Shown here: piece by piece, positions 48,187 to 58,949 of the stretch
How the letters are laid out: the number at the start of each line of letters is the position of its first letter
Numbering within the stretch: the stretch's first letter is position 1
From: Lepeophtheirus salmonis
Taxonomy: Eukaryota > Arthropoda > Copepoda > Siphonostomatoida > Caligidae
Assembly (NCBI RefSeq): GCF_016086655.4
Contig: NC_052134.2
Coordinates: forward strand, 2,356,001 to 2,420,000
Direction: 5' to 3'
Length of the DNA: 64,000 bases
Program-made: the position numbers and the translations under genes
Notes under the pieces: generated by a model
Databases searched by the model: none
What the model was told of the DNA's origin: nothing
The model's input: only the letters and a program-made list of their open reading frames with translations

Positions 48187-48610
48187 AAACAACTAAGAGC
48201 CCCTCACAACACCCAAATTATACCCCGAATGTTGGGGTGTTTTTACGTACCGCCGGGTCCAACCCCAGAAATCACCCCAACATTCAGGTACAATTATGGG
48301 TTTGTGAGGGGCTCTAAGTAATTACTTAAGTATCAGCGGTGGGTTGCATCCTGTTTTGGGACCCAGCGGTACCTGAAACCCCCCATTTGGGGTACAATTG
48401 GGGGGCTCTTAGTTGTTTCTTTCAATGATTGGCGGTAAGTTGCATCCTGCTTTGTACGAAATTGGGGGCTGAGAGGGGCCCTTAGTAGTATTTAAAGTAT
48501 CAGCAGTGGGTTGCATCCGGTTTTGGAACCCGGTGGTACCCAAAAATACACTCAACATTTGGGTTACAATCAGCGGTGTTCTGAGGGGCTCTTTTTAGTT
48601 CCTTAAGTAC
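48187..48610. repeat. GC-rich inverted and tandem minisatellite
   Basis: The first 140 bp form an imperfect palindrome: CTAAGAGCCCCTCACAA at 48192-48208 mirrors TTGTGAGGGGCTCTAAG at 48302-48318, with ACCCCGAATGTTGGGGTG mirrored by CACCCCAACATTCAGGT, centred on a GTACCGCCGGGTCC segment. Units in one orientation follow, starting CAGCGGTGGGTTGCATCC (48334), GGCGGTAAGTTGCATCC (48431) and CAGCAGTGGGTTGCATCC (48501), each ending near GAGGGGCTCTTAG. Unit lengths vary from about 70 to 112 bp. Base content is far more GC-rich than anything around it. No coding function is proposed. Confidence 0.85.
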
Positions 48611-51600
48611 AAAATGAATATTCATTTGCACGGTTTCCTCATAAATTTATACGAAATGGTTTTATACAAAATGTCTTTTTACAAAAATGTTTTATACGAA
48701 TATGTTTTATACTAAGTTACCGTACAACATAAATATCTATTGGTATGATTTATTCCTTTAGACAAATGTCACATGATGTTTCCCTTATTTTCTTTTTCTT
48801 TTTGCAAGAATGATTGCGTGATACTAAAAAAACTAACGACGTTTCCTTGTTCCTTATTAGTTCTCTGAACGTTGATTGGTTAAACATAAATTAGCCATTT
48901 GTTAAGCTATGAGCACTATTCTACGATAACTAGAATAATTTACCAGCAGGGAAGAATTGGGTAATTTCTTTGAATTTGGGGTGGTTTTTATTTCTTTTTG
49001 TTTTTGGAGGTAATTTAATTCAGATAACATCATGTCATAAAAAATAGTTTGCATACTCTACATTCTAAATTCTAAATCTGCAATAATCTCTTCCGACACA
49101 TTGAAGTATATATATAGTACATCCCAAGATACCGTTTCCCGATATTTATCGGGTTTTAAACCTACAGGAAGTTCCTGATAAATACTCCATTTAATTATTT
49201 GATACTATATGATAAATTATATCTAATTCATTAGATTAAACGTTAAATAGAAATGCAAACTAGAGTGGGATGTCTGTAGAGCGCAAACCTCCCCCTAAAA
49301 TAATTTCCCCTAAAAATTTAAAACAAAAGTTTGTTTTTTATGACCTCGAGCTTTAAGCTTGATCTCTGAAAATTACTTTTCGTTTGACCTAAACTTGTAA
49401 AAATTTAATGAAATCGTACTTTTAACAAATATATCCTTCCAATAAAGTTTCTCACCAATCGAATTCTAATATTTTCAATAATTTTTTTTCATAATTTTGG
49501 AAGAAATATATCCAAAAAATTTAATATTTGAAATTTTTTTCCAAAAAGTTTAATATTTGAAATGTAATTTTTGAATTTTTTTCAGAAATGTATTTCTTGT
49601 CAATTACTTTGGTTTTTTAAAATTTGAAGTTTAATTTTCCACTTTCTGAAACTAAGCCCCCCCCCCCTACTCAAATTTAATCCCAATGTATATGCTTCAA
49701 TAATAGTTTATAAAAATAAATATTTAATTTTGACAGTATTTTTTTTATTTTTTGTAAAAGGATTCCGTTATTTCCCGGGAAACTTTGAGTGAAAATTCTT
49801 ACATAACTATTGTCTGTCATTAAATATATTATTTCAAAATATGTTAATGAAAATTTTTAATCTATCTGTTCATTATCCCTAAAACTCCATATACCTCAAC
49901 AATCTACGCATACATATTGTATATGTACCTATGAATATAATAATATATACATATACAGTGACCTTGAAAATGATTAATATATAAGTATGTAACGATGTTG
50001 GTACTTGTGATGGAACAATTCCAGAAAAAAATCCTGAAGTCGATTCCAATGCGATTGTTGTAAAAATTATCCATGGCTATTTAGATTCTTCAATATTTTA
50101 AACAATAGTACAAAAATATCATTTTCCTATTAAGGGGAGTTCACAGGGTTATATATTTGGCGGAGGGGGCTTGTTACTGGTATTTTTTTCTCTAGAGGGT
50201 GAAACAGTATGATTTGTTGATGGTAATGGACAACACAGAGGAAATCCAGAGGCTATTTTCAGAAAAAATATGCAAATATGAACACAGGTAAAATTCTACA
50301 GCGATTCAAGTGATTTTCGGTACCCTGGTAATATATATATATATTACTTTTTAATCAGTATCAATTCATTTATTCAGGTGCTCAATTAATAACCATCTAA
50401 AAACAGTAAAAATATATAAGTACATCAACAAATTCAAAGACTATATAAATTTTCCAAAAATAATAAAACAATAAAATTATGTAAACTCAAATATTGGTGG
50501 TCCCTCCAAAACACAGTAAAGGATACTTTTTATACTCTTGAACTAGCCATGGGTATGTAGGCTCCATTAAAAGGTGCCTTCATAAAAATTCCTGCTTCTC
50601 TCCAGAAAATGCCCATTTTTTTCTTGGATAATCTTCTTAATTAGTGGGATAATCTTTTAGCTATGATGACTTTCCAGCCAATATATGACACATTGACAGG
50701 TAAACTAGAAATGTTTTTTTGAAGGTCAATAAAACGACAGGATTTTTTTGTTCTAATATCTAAAAGTGAGGTACACCTGTATGCAGGAGTCAAAAAATTA
50801 CAGTGCTGTCTGTATGCAATCAAGGCAAAGAAAATAGAAATTGGTGCATATATTTTAAAAATTGCAAGAAATCATTTCAAAATTTTAATGAACTATGGTT
50901 TTTATTAATTTTTTTTTTGTGTGTGTGTCGTTTTATTGTCTTAGAAAAATATACCCTGGTAATAGGACACCTTGGTACTTACACAAGCGCCGGAATGTAT
51001 TTACAAGTAGAGGCCCAAATTATAAATGAACTTTTTTCATAGAAGACAATTTATAATAAATAAATGAATAAATTTTTTGTCAACTTTGACATTGAAAATT
51101 ATTATAAAAACGAGGGTTCATGCCCCACTTTACACATGTAAAACGATTCTACATCAAACGGATATTGGAACCATTAAATTACAGCTCAAAAGTTCTGCAG
51201 GCACCCTTGTAAGCGCATGTCAATTGGCCTTAATTAAATTTTTATTCGTATTTTTAGTCTAAAAAGTATCATAAAGAACCTTATTGACTGATACCTTTAT
51301 TGAAAACAAAATTATGACAAAAATATTGGTATCGTGTAACACTTTTTACATGCCTACTTTTTCTTTTTTGTTGTACTAAATATAGATTCAACGTAGAAAT
51401 TTACCTACACTCATCATTAGTGAAGTAAATCGATTAAATTGTCAGCTGACCCATTTTATTGGAATGGGTAATCTGAAGAATGAATTTTCTTTTCCCTAGG
51501 AGTTGGCAACATTATTTAATTCCTGAGAAGTGAACATTCTTTCTACAGAATTCAATTATATTCTAAGCATGATGGAACATTCGCGTGAGCTCACAAAAGA

Positions 51601-53053
51601 CGAAGAGTAATCCTGAAGATTTTGGAGAGAGTTATAATTGTAGGTCCTTGTTATAGTCGGAGTAGAATTGTGGATCAATATCGGAGTCATTCTGAACAAT
51701 GTCATGGATTGTAGCTGATCTTCTCTAAAACATTTCTCAAAGAGTCAAGGTTATCATGCTGATTTTCGGTTTCTTTATTTAACAGGCCCATTATACACAA
51801 AATTCACATCACTACTCATAACTGTGTGAACAACTCCTCTCCGGTTTAAAATATGTGGTCACATTTGAGCTTTAATACTACGAGGGACTCCAAGTTGTCA
51901 CTAATAGGTGTAGAATAGTATAATAGATCTAATCTACGTTACTACAAATGCACATATTTATGAGCTATTTAGATAACTAGAGCCTTGGTTATTTGTAAAT
52001 AGTATTAAATAGCAACAATAAGAAGAATTTGGTTCTTTCTTTCTATCTATTGATGATCTCTTTTGCTGGTGGTTGCTTGTTGTTGTTTTTTTGGGTCTCG
52101 TTATTTGTTATTCAAGATAAGGCCTCATAAATTGTCGACTTTTTTTATTTATTTATTTAAAGCCAATAATTTATGTTTTTTTGTTTTTATTTCATACACT
52201 CAAATAATGTATACGTATGTATGTATGTATATATAAGTTTCTTCCTTACTACAAATTATAATTCCATGCTTTATCGATTCGATAAAATTTGGAGGCTTTC
52301 AACTAAATTAACATTTCTTCATATAAAGCATTCCCTTTTAAAAGAGATTTATTATATAAGAAAGGACTTTAAATTATGAAAAATTAAAAAGAAGAGCACC
52401 TGGAAGCATATCAAGGTAGAGGGATAATCTAACGTTCTCTTCTCCGGACATGCCCTTTTTTACTGCCTACTCATTTTCTGGGTGATAAATTAATGAAATG
52501 TCCGGTATTTATGACTCAAACATATGACATCGACTTGAATAAAGTAAAAATTTAGGAAAGACCCAAAAAACCGTCATAAATAATCAATCTTATTCACAAA
52601 TTTCAAAGTATAAACACCCTCACTTTCTTAAATCAACTCAGATCCGATCTGTTTTTCAGTTGTTTTGTTGAAAATTATATCGAGTTACTCTATAGCCAGT
52701 CGTTATCCAATAATACAAAGTCCTCGGAAGTCTCAAAGGTTTACTTTTAAAACTTTTTTTTTGCCTTCTGCTGATCTCAGTAGTTTAACATCTTATTAGT
52801 AAGGTTTTTACCGGGTTTGTGTATTGCTTCTTTCATATCCCTATTTTTGGTTCAGGTTTAAGGATCCGATCTTGATTCAGAGACCTGCTCAAAATTGATA
52901 AGTGGGGTTAGCCATGATTAAATTTTCGATTGGTTCATTTCTAACTGTTTTTTTATAATGCTCCTCCAATTTGTCAGATGGAGTTGCACTGATAATTAAA
53001 CATTACAATAAATCAATTAGTCCATTGGACCGAAGCATTGTCTTTGAAATCCA
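48611..53053. other. AT-rich non-coding stretch
   Basis: At 48640-48720 there is a degenerate TTTTATACAAAATG-type tandem repeat. At 49450-49650 there is an A/T filler of TTTAATATTTGAAATTTTTT-like units with a C run near 49659, similar to the interior of the hAT elements at 15 and 60.6 kb. Frames at 50641-51262 have no recognised domain. A family S copy lies at 51620-51720. Confidence 0.45.
51620..51720 (+). repeat. dispersed repeat family S, copy
   Basis: GAGTTATAATTGTAGGTCCT, then GTCGGAGTAGAATTGTGGAT, ATATCGGAGTCATTCTGAAC and TTGTAGCTGATCTTCTC. This copy joins the two blocks otherwise seen separately and is the best guide to the consensus. Confidence 0.6.
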
Positions 53054-53082
53054 TACAGGGTGTCCACGATAAATTGGAACTA
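53054..53082 (+). repeat. left TIR of the 53 kb element
   Basis: It starts TACAGGGTGTCC and is identical over 29 bp to the inverted right end. Similarity continues weakly inward (CTTTAAACTTCA versus TCTTAAAATTCA). Confidence 0.95.
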
Positions 53083-54330
53083 CTTTAAACTTCATCCAGA
53101 TCCATAATGTTGATATTTGGGGTTTAATTATACTAATATAAAAGGTTGCGTCAACAATACACTATAACTTCCACCACAATTGTTTTGACAACAAACAATA
53201 GTCATCATGGAACAATCAAGGAGAGACGCCATCCTCGAATTTGCTCGGCGGGACACAAGCCCTCTGCTATCTACAAGCTTCTTAAGTACCCCAAGATCAC
53301 GGTGTACCGGATCTTCAATGCCTGGGAGGTTGAGGGGAAAGTTTGCCGCAAGGCCCACAACATGAGAAGTGACCGAATCTGCACTCCCCGCTTCCTTGAA
53401 GGCCTCTGGAAGTCCATCAAGGCTTCGCCGGGGACTTCCTTGTCCAGGTTGGCCAAGAACCGTGGAGTGAGCAAGCAGCTGGTCTCCAAGGCTGTGAATG
53501 AGTACCTCGGGTACAGGTCATACCGAATGGCAAAACAACACATCCTCACGGCATCCATGAAGGCCACCAGGCTCACCAACAGTAAGCGTCTCCTCAATAA
53601 CCTGAAGAGCCATGGAGGAAGAATCATCTTCTTCTCCGACGAGAAGAACTTGACTGTCGACAGAACCTACAACGTCCAGAATGACAGATGGGTTGCCAAG
53701 GAGAGAGAAGAGGTCCCTGTGGACTAAACCACAAAGTTCCTGGCCTCTGTGATGACAATGGGTGTCATCTGCAGCACCGGTGAGGTGATACCTCCTTTCT
53801 TCTTCAATCCTAAGGAAAGGGTTAACGCGATAAGGTACTACGAACTCATGGAGGAGTTCGTAGTACCCCTATATGAAGGATATGGCCACTGGGAGGGAGT
53901 TCATATTCCAACAAGACTGAGCACCTGCACACATCGCCATGAGGACCACTAACCTCTTCAACTCCCACGACATCACTTTCTGGGACTGCAACACCTGGCC
54001 CTCCAACTCACCCGACCTCAATCCGTGTGATTATTACTAGTAGGGGAGGTTGGAGAGGGAGGTGTGCAAGGTCAGCCACAGGAGCATGGCGGTCCTGAAG
54101 GGCTCCATTACGAGGGAGCGGAATGCTGTCGATTCCGTGGAAGTCATCAGGGCATGCAAATGCTTTAGGGGCAGGATGGAGAAGATGGCGACCGCTGAGG
54201 AGGACATGTTGAATAAATTTATTGTTTAATATCATGTCTAACTTTTTCATATTAACAAATACACTCCAAATTCCATTTTTATCAAGCAGGTTGAATTTTA
54301 AGATAGTTCCAATTTATCGTGGACACCCTG
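53056..54330 (+). mobile_element. near full-length DD37D (maT-like) Tc1/mariner element
   Basis: The element of 1,275 bp is bounded by inverted repeats starting CAGGGTGTCCACGATAAATT; counting the flanking TA, 29 bp at 53054-53082 are identical to the reverse complement of 54304-54332. TA is duplicated on both sides, the signature of Tc1/mariner integration. It carries one transposase pseudogene in the plus orientation. The perfect TIRs beside a broken gene suggest either a relatively recent insertion of an already dead copy mobilised in trans, or gene conversion of the ends. Its termini are unrelated to those of copies A-C. Confidence 0.95.
53207..54229 (+). pseudogene. DD37D transposase pseudogene
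   Basis: Start ATG 53207 gives MEQSRRDAILEFARR. A frameshift near 53250 leads to the HTH region (HKPSAIYKLLKYPKITVYRI) and a second HTH (TSLSRLAKNRGVSKQLVSKA). The catalytic core follows: IIFFSDEKNLTVD with the first Asp (codon 53638-53640), a stop at 53725, and a frameshift near 53898. FIFQQD with the second Asp (53915-53917) is followed directly by a stop. SPDLNPCDYY has the third Asp (54029-54031), then two adjacent stops at 54038-54043. The C-terminus ends at TAA 54227. The second and third Asp are 37 residues apart, defining DD37D. All three catalytic Asp survive. Minus-strand frames in this interval are shadows. Confidence 0.93.
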
Positions 54331-54332
54331 TA
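54304..54332 (-). repeat. right TIR of the 53 kb element
   Basis: It ends GGACACCCTGTA and is the exact inverse of the left TIR, including the flanking TA. Confidence 0.95.
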
Positions 54333-55833
54333 TACATTAAGTAGATTTCCTTTTATAATATGAACGACCGAGACACGAATCTACGCACATTGAGTTCAGA
54401 AGAATAACGTCTTCCGAGTGCGTTGTCTATTACGCTAATTCATTCCATCTTTTCTAACTTTTTTGGAAATGTCGAGTTGTCATAGACCCGAAATTGGCAT
54501 TTTGGCAGTATAAAACGTTGAACAGTTTTGAATAAGTTTTAATGGTCACCAACAGTCTTATAGTTTTGGAAACTGACTTTTTTCCAAAAAAAAACTTGTC
54601 TTCTTCCTCAATTATATTCTAAAACAATGCCAGATTATATTTTACAATTTATATAAATGAGTAAAGGATATTTTTTCAAGTTATTATGAGAAGAAAGTTT
54701 TATAAACTTATTGCTTATAGGGGCAATATCTATCTTCATTCCTTGAACTAAACATAAATATGATGAAAAATTTGTAATATTATCAGACAGACTTTCATCC
54801 TTCATTTAAGGTTTGATAAACAAGCTCAATTATATTTTTTTTTTGTTATATTAATTAATTCATTATAATGTACTTTCTTAAATTATTTTAAAATATACTA
54901 ATATTCTATTATTTATTTTCTTTGAAAATAGAAACAGAAAAATATAGAAAAAATCAACTTATTTTTGTAGATCTTTCATTGAAATAGTTGAACGTGTTGA
55001 AAATTCAGTGTTATCTTGATGATTAAGAAATATACTTCATCTGATGAATTGGGATTTAACAAAGGATTTAAACCAATTCTTACTTATCACCCCGAAAATA
55101 ATAAGTAGTCATAATATCATTCACATTGCATCAAGATACGAATAGTATATATTTCATCTATATTTCCATGGATTATAATATCTTCAAAGTGATTTATCAG
55201 ACATGTAGTATGCGATACATTGCCTTGACTATGTATGCAAATGAATGATAAATAGTCCACCACTTGGGGGGAAGGACATGAAAGGCTAATAACCAAGATA
55301 TGTTTGGTCTTTGAAGAAAAAGAAAAATGATAGATATAATTGCATAATTATATCTCTAAACCTTTTCATAGGAGTTAATACTCAGAAAGGAGTTAACAGT
55401 GAGGTGACGTCAAAAATATACTAGTCTCTAAGAAATGAAGAAAATAATGTAACAAAGTGAGTTGAGAACTTATAGACCCTTTCACTCAGCAAAATCACAA
55501 CCCAAATTTGGCCTCTCACATGGAAAAGTCATTCATATATTCTGTATCCACTTTTAAGACCTCCTTTAGTATCGCTCCTGCTTCTACAGTCTTGTATGCA
55601 TTGTAATCCACATCCGTGTCGCCATCTGCTCCTACGATTTCCTTCTCGTTTGAAACTCAATTTACAGGGAGCAAACAATGGGCTAATTCCATAGGTTAAT
55701 CAATGCCCAAAAAAATGGTATTTCAAGTGTATTATTGATTGTACAAATAGGAAAGTAGATGTTTAGATGCATTATTTTCCACTGTATGTTATTTGTATTA
55801 TTTTTTCCAGGAAATCGAATTTTAACAACCATT
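54333..55833. other. AT-rich non-coding stretch
   Basis: Nothing coding is recognised. TGACGTCA lies at 55405-55412. A family P-like TAGTATCGCTCCTGCTTCTAC string occurs near 55568. Confidence 0.5.
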
Positions 55834-56690
55834 AGAAACGATGTCATAGTAGTGCTACGTGTGCCGTGGCCTCCTGTTGATCGCCAGTTGATATATTATA
55901 TCACAATTTTCAAAAGGATCCCACATTGCGACGAAATTGGGTGAAGACCTCCAAAGAAAAATACAAGTTCAATCCAGAAAATCCTGCATCGGTAGCAACC
56001 ATTTCAGCCAAGACTGCTATAAAAGACATCTCCTTAATCAGAAACTTGGATTAGCATCACGAAAGTTGCTCCGGAAATGATGTGTTCCTTCTCCAAATTT
56101 ATATTCTTCCCGCTTTTCAAGCTGAACTATACTTTCCGAGCAAACAGAAAGGTCTCGGAAAAGGGAGATCTACCAGACTATTATGCCTTTATCGGCAGTG
56201 GAACATCTAGATTTGACTGAAATGATTCCTCAAGTGTCAGTGTTGGTGTTAAATATGACATGTTCTCCAAGAAAGAAGAAACACTATCCCTGAAAGAAAA
56301 AAATTGCACACTACAGGAAGAGCTAAAATTGTCAAAAGTGGGGACTTAAAATCTGAAGAAAGAGGTTAAACATTTGCAGTCTATAAAATAAAAAAAAAAA
56401 AGATTCCCTATGATACATTCATGAACTGACTCAAACTTCAGCTCATGTCAAAAGAATCCTCAGCCCACAAAAGAACTGTTTTCATTATAATTGAAAGGAT
56501 GTTACAAAAACTTTTGTCTTGAAGACGATGACACGAGATTAACCCAACTCATTTTGGAAGTCATATATCGCCTAAAGGTTGTCAAACGTTATACAAAAAC
56601 GTGTACAGGGATTCGAATTAAAGATCTGAACATTAAATTGGAGAGCAAGAAGTAAAAGGTTGGACAGTCATCAAATTAATCAAAAACTCT
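55834..56690 (+). pseudogene. THAP-domain protein pseudogene, possibly P-element-related
   Basis: A THAP zinc finger can be followed through one stop and one frameshift. CAVASC (about 55857-55874) is the Cys-x4-Cys half. After a TGA, YHNFQKDPTLRRNW and KTSKEKYKF match the FHRFPKDPxLRxxW motif. SNHFSQDCYKR (about 55991) is the Cys-x2-His half with its Cys lost at the frameshift. RKLLRK-stop-CVPSPNL corresponds to the DAVPSxF box. THAP fingers bind DNA in transcription factors and P-element transposases. Downstream (56110-56690) are lysine-rich, possibly coiled-coil pieces and TRLTQLILEVIYRL, reminiscent of the helical C-terminus of P-like transposases, but no RNase H core. It may instead be a decayed THAP host gene. 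Confidence 0.7.
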
Positions 56691-57628
56691 CATAATAAAC
56701 ATTAACAAAAAACAATGCACTTACATGTGAAATAATTCTACATGTCTTTGGAATATGCACAAAATATTGCTTACACAAAGGGATTGTACCACCATTATTC
56801 AGTTGAAATAGTTTATAGATATGGTTTTAATTTGATTTTGGAGTCATACTCTTACCAAACTTAACCTTTTCATAAAATGATGTCTTAGATATGTTATTAT
56901 ATGTAGATTTTGACATTTTTAAATTTGTGAGTTGTCTTCATAGAAATTGCTTATCCCCAGTTTAGCAAATCTTACATTTAGAGTTTAAAAAAAAAACAAG
57001 TACGGGCCAGAGTTTGTCATATATTTTTTACGTCATTCAAATGAACAAAAAAAAATGACTGATGATAACAAAATACACTGCATATTTTGGTGTTAGGAAA
57101 ATAACGCCATGCTCACAAAAAGGTAAACTGTAATTGGCTGTCAGCTGTCCAAATTTTTCTTCTTTTCCTCTATTAAGTATTCTTATTATTCATTCCTTGG
57201 ATAAAAATTAGTTTTTATGAAGCTCTAAACAGTTATCAACTATTTTTCAGTAAAAATAATTGACCAACTGACAAGTTTTTTTGTGCCTTTTTCTTTTCAG
57301 AAGAGAGGTTGCGAGTTACTATGAATTGGATAACAGGTCCAACCTTATGTTCTAATATTAATAAAATTGTGTTACTTATTGTTCAGGAAAGAGTCAAAAT
57401 GGAATCCTATTTTATATAGGTCTGGACTTGGAGTAAAATGCTTCTAAAATTTGAAATAAGTATACCCCAAATTTATCCGAGTATTTAAGTATAAATATCC
57501 GAACCGACGCGGATCTGAGAAAATAAAGGATCTTTCCTATTTTTAGTTGAGACTCGATCTGAGGACATGTTTTGTTTTTTAAAAATTATGTTTTGATATT
57601 TTCTAGAGCAATCAGGGACGATATTTAT
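56691..57628. other. AT-rich non-coding stretch
   Basis: No gene or element is seen before the foldback element. Confidence 0.5.
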
Positions 57629-58280
57629 TACGGTGTCCGGTACTTTTCCCTTAAACTATGTTTCTTTAGGACATTTTGTCTTTGGACAATTCGCCGTATA
57701 GCCATTTTGCTTCAAGGATATTTCGCCTTGATATATAAATAAATAAAATAATTACGTCGTTATTGTATATTTTTGATTGAAATTAATGTTTTCATTGAAT
57801 TTTTGAATCAAAATATGTAATGTTTATTCCGATGAAAAATATTAAATGTTTATTTTCGGATAGAATAATGAAGGTATTATGTCCCAAAATTTCAAACCAT
57901 ACTATTGAAGTCTTAGTATGTAATGAGTTCGAACCAGAAACAAAATAGGCAATATAAATAATAAGAAAAAATATAATTCGAATAGAACAAGTGTTAATAT
58001 CTTCTACAGTCTGCCTTATTAGTTTTCATTCGACATGATAAATTATTATTACAAGCAAGTCTTTTAGGAGGCAAGAGTAGTAATTGACACTTTGTTATGA
58101 TCCAGGATGTGTCAGGAGAAGCTGGCTGTTAATTCAAAGGGAACATCAATTTAAACCAAAAGTAAACAATCCGAAATATCATTGAAACAAAATGTCCTGA
58201 GGCAACAAAGTTTAAGACAAAATGTATCCAGGCAAAATAATTTGAGGCTAAAGTACCCAGCCCATTAGTTCCGGACGGTA
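57629..58280. mobile_element. foldback element with degenerate repeat arms
   Basis: The ends TACGGTGTCCGGTAC (57629) and, inverted, TACCGTCCGGAAC (58280) lead into about 100-bp arms that mirror one another: 57629-57729 and 58171-58280. The arms are built of 12-20 bp units such as TAGGACATTTTGTC, TGGACAATTCGCC, AGCCATTTTGC and AGGATATTTCGCC. The centre of about 440 bp is AT-rich and non-coding. Foldback elements of this design are non-autonomous. Isolated arrays of similar units near 2040, 9050, 10400 and 48650 may be single arms or related satellites. Confidence 0.72.
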
Positions 58281-58949
58281 TTTTCAAACCATTGGACCAA
58301 AATTTTATTTTCTAAAAATAAGGTATTTTTGTGGACTGGATGAAGACTAATAATTTTTGTACACATAATGTTACACAAAGACTGGTCCGACTAGACAATT
58401 TTAAGATCGGTCTATGATTAATTTCAGACCGAAACTCAACACTAATTATTTTCTTCTTTTTTATCAGTTGTTTCTTTCTTATAATTAATGTTATCAAAGT
58501 TGATCTACTGAAATAAAATTAAATTTTGTTAAGTAGTACCTACCATTTAAAAAGGAATATTCCTATTGTGATGTCATTCATTCTGTGTATATGTGACTTA
58601 TTTTATCATAAAATGATCTAACTGTATGGAACTTCATGATTGTAGAGTTTACCTTTGTAAAAGCTCATAATTCCTACCAAAAGTAAACCTATTCGCTCTG
58701 CAGACTTTAACTCTTTCGACAACGCTAAAGTTCAAACCGTTTGGAAATATAACTATAGATAGGGACGTATCAATCCCAAAATTTAGACGTCTGTTCTTAA
58801 ACTTAAAGGGCACGTACTATAGAACACAAAAGGCGACCATAGAACAATTTTGACTAAATAACTTGTTCATATACAGTCAAGTGTAGTTAAAGGAAACTGC
58901 TAATTTCAGAAGAAAAGTTGACTATATTCGGATTTTTTTTATTTCCGAA
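58281..58949. other. AT-rich non-coding stretch
   Basis: I see nothing coding. The minus-strand frame at 58312-58497 has no motif. Confidence 0.5.

Noticed and set aside
47922..48321. 131-codon plus-strand ORF
   Set aside because: It is antisense to the copy C transposase and runs into the GC-rich repeat; no independent signal.
53271..53627. 118-codon minus-strand ORF
   Set aside because: Antisense shadow of the GC-richer transposase at 53 kb.
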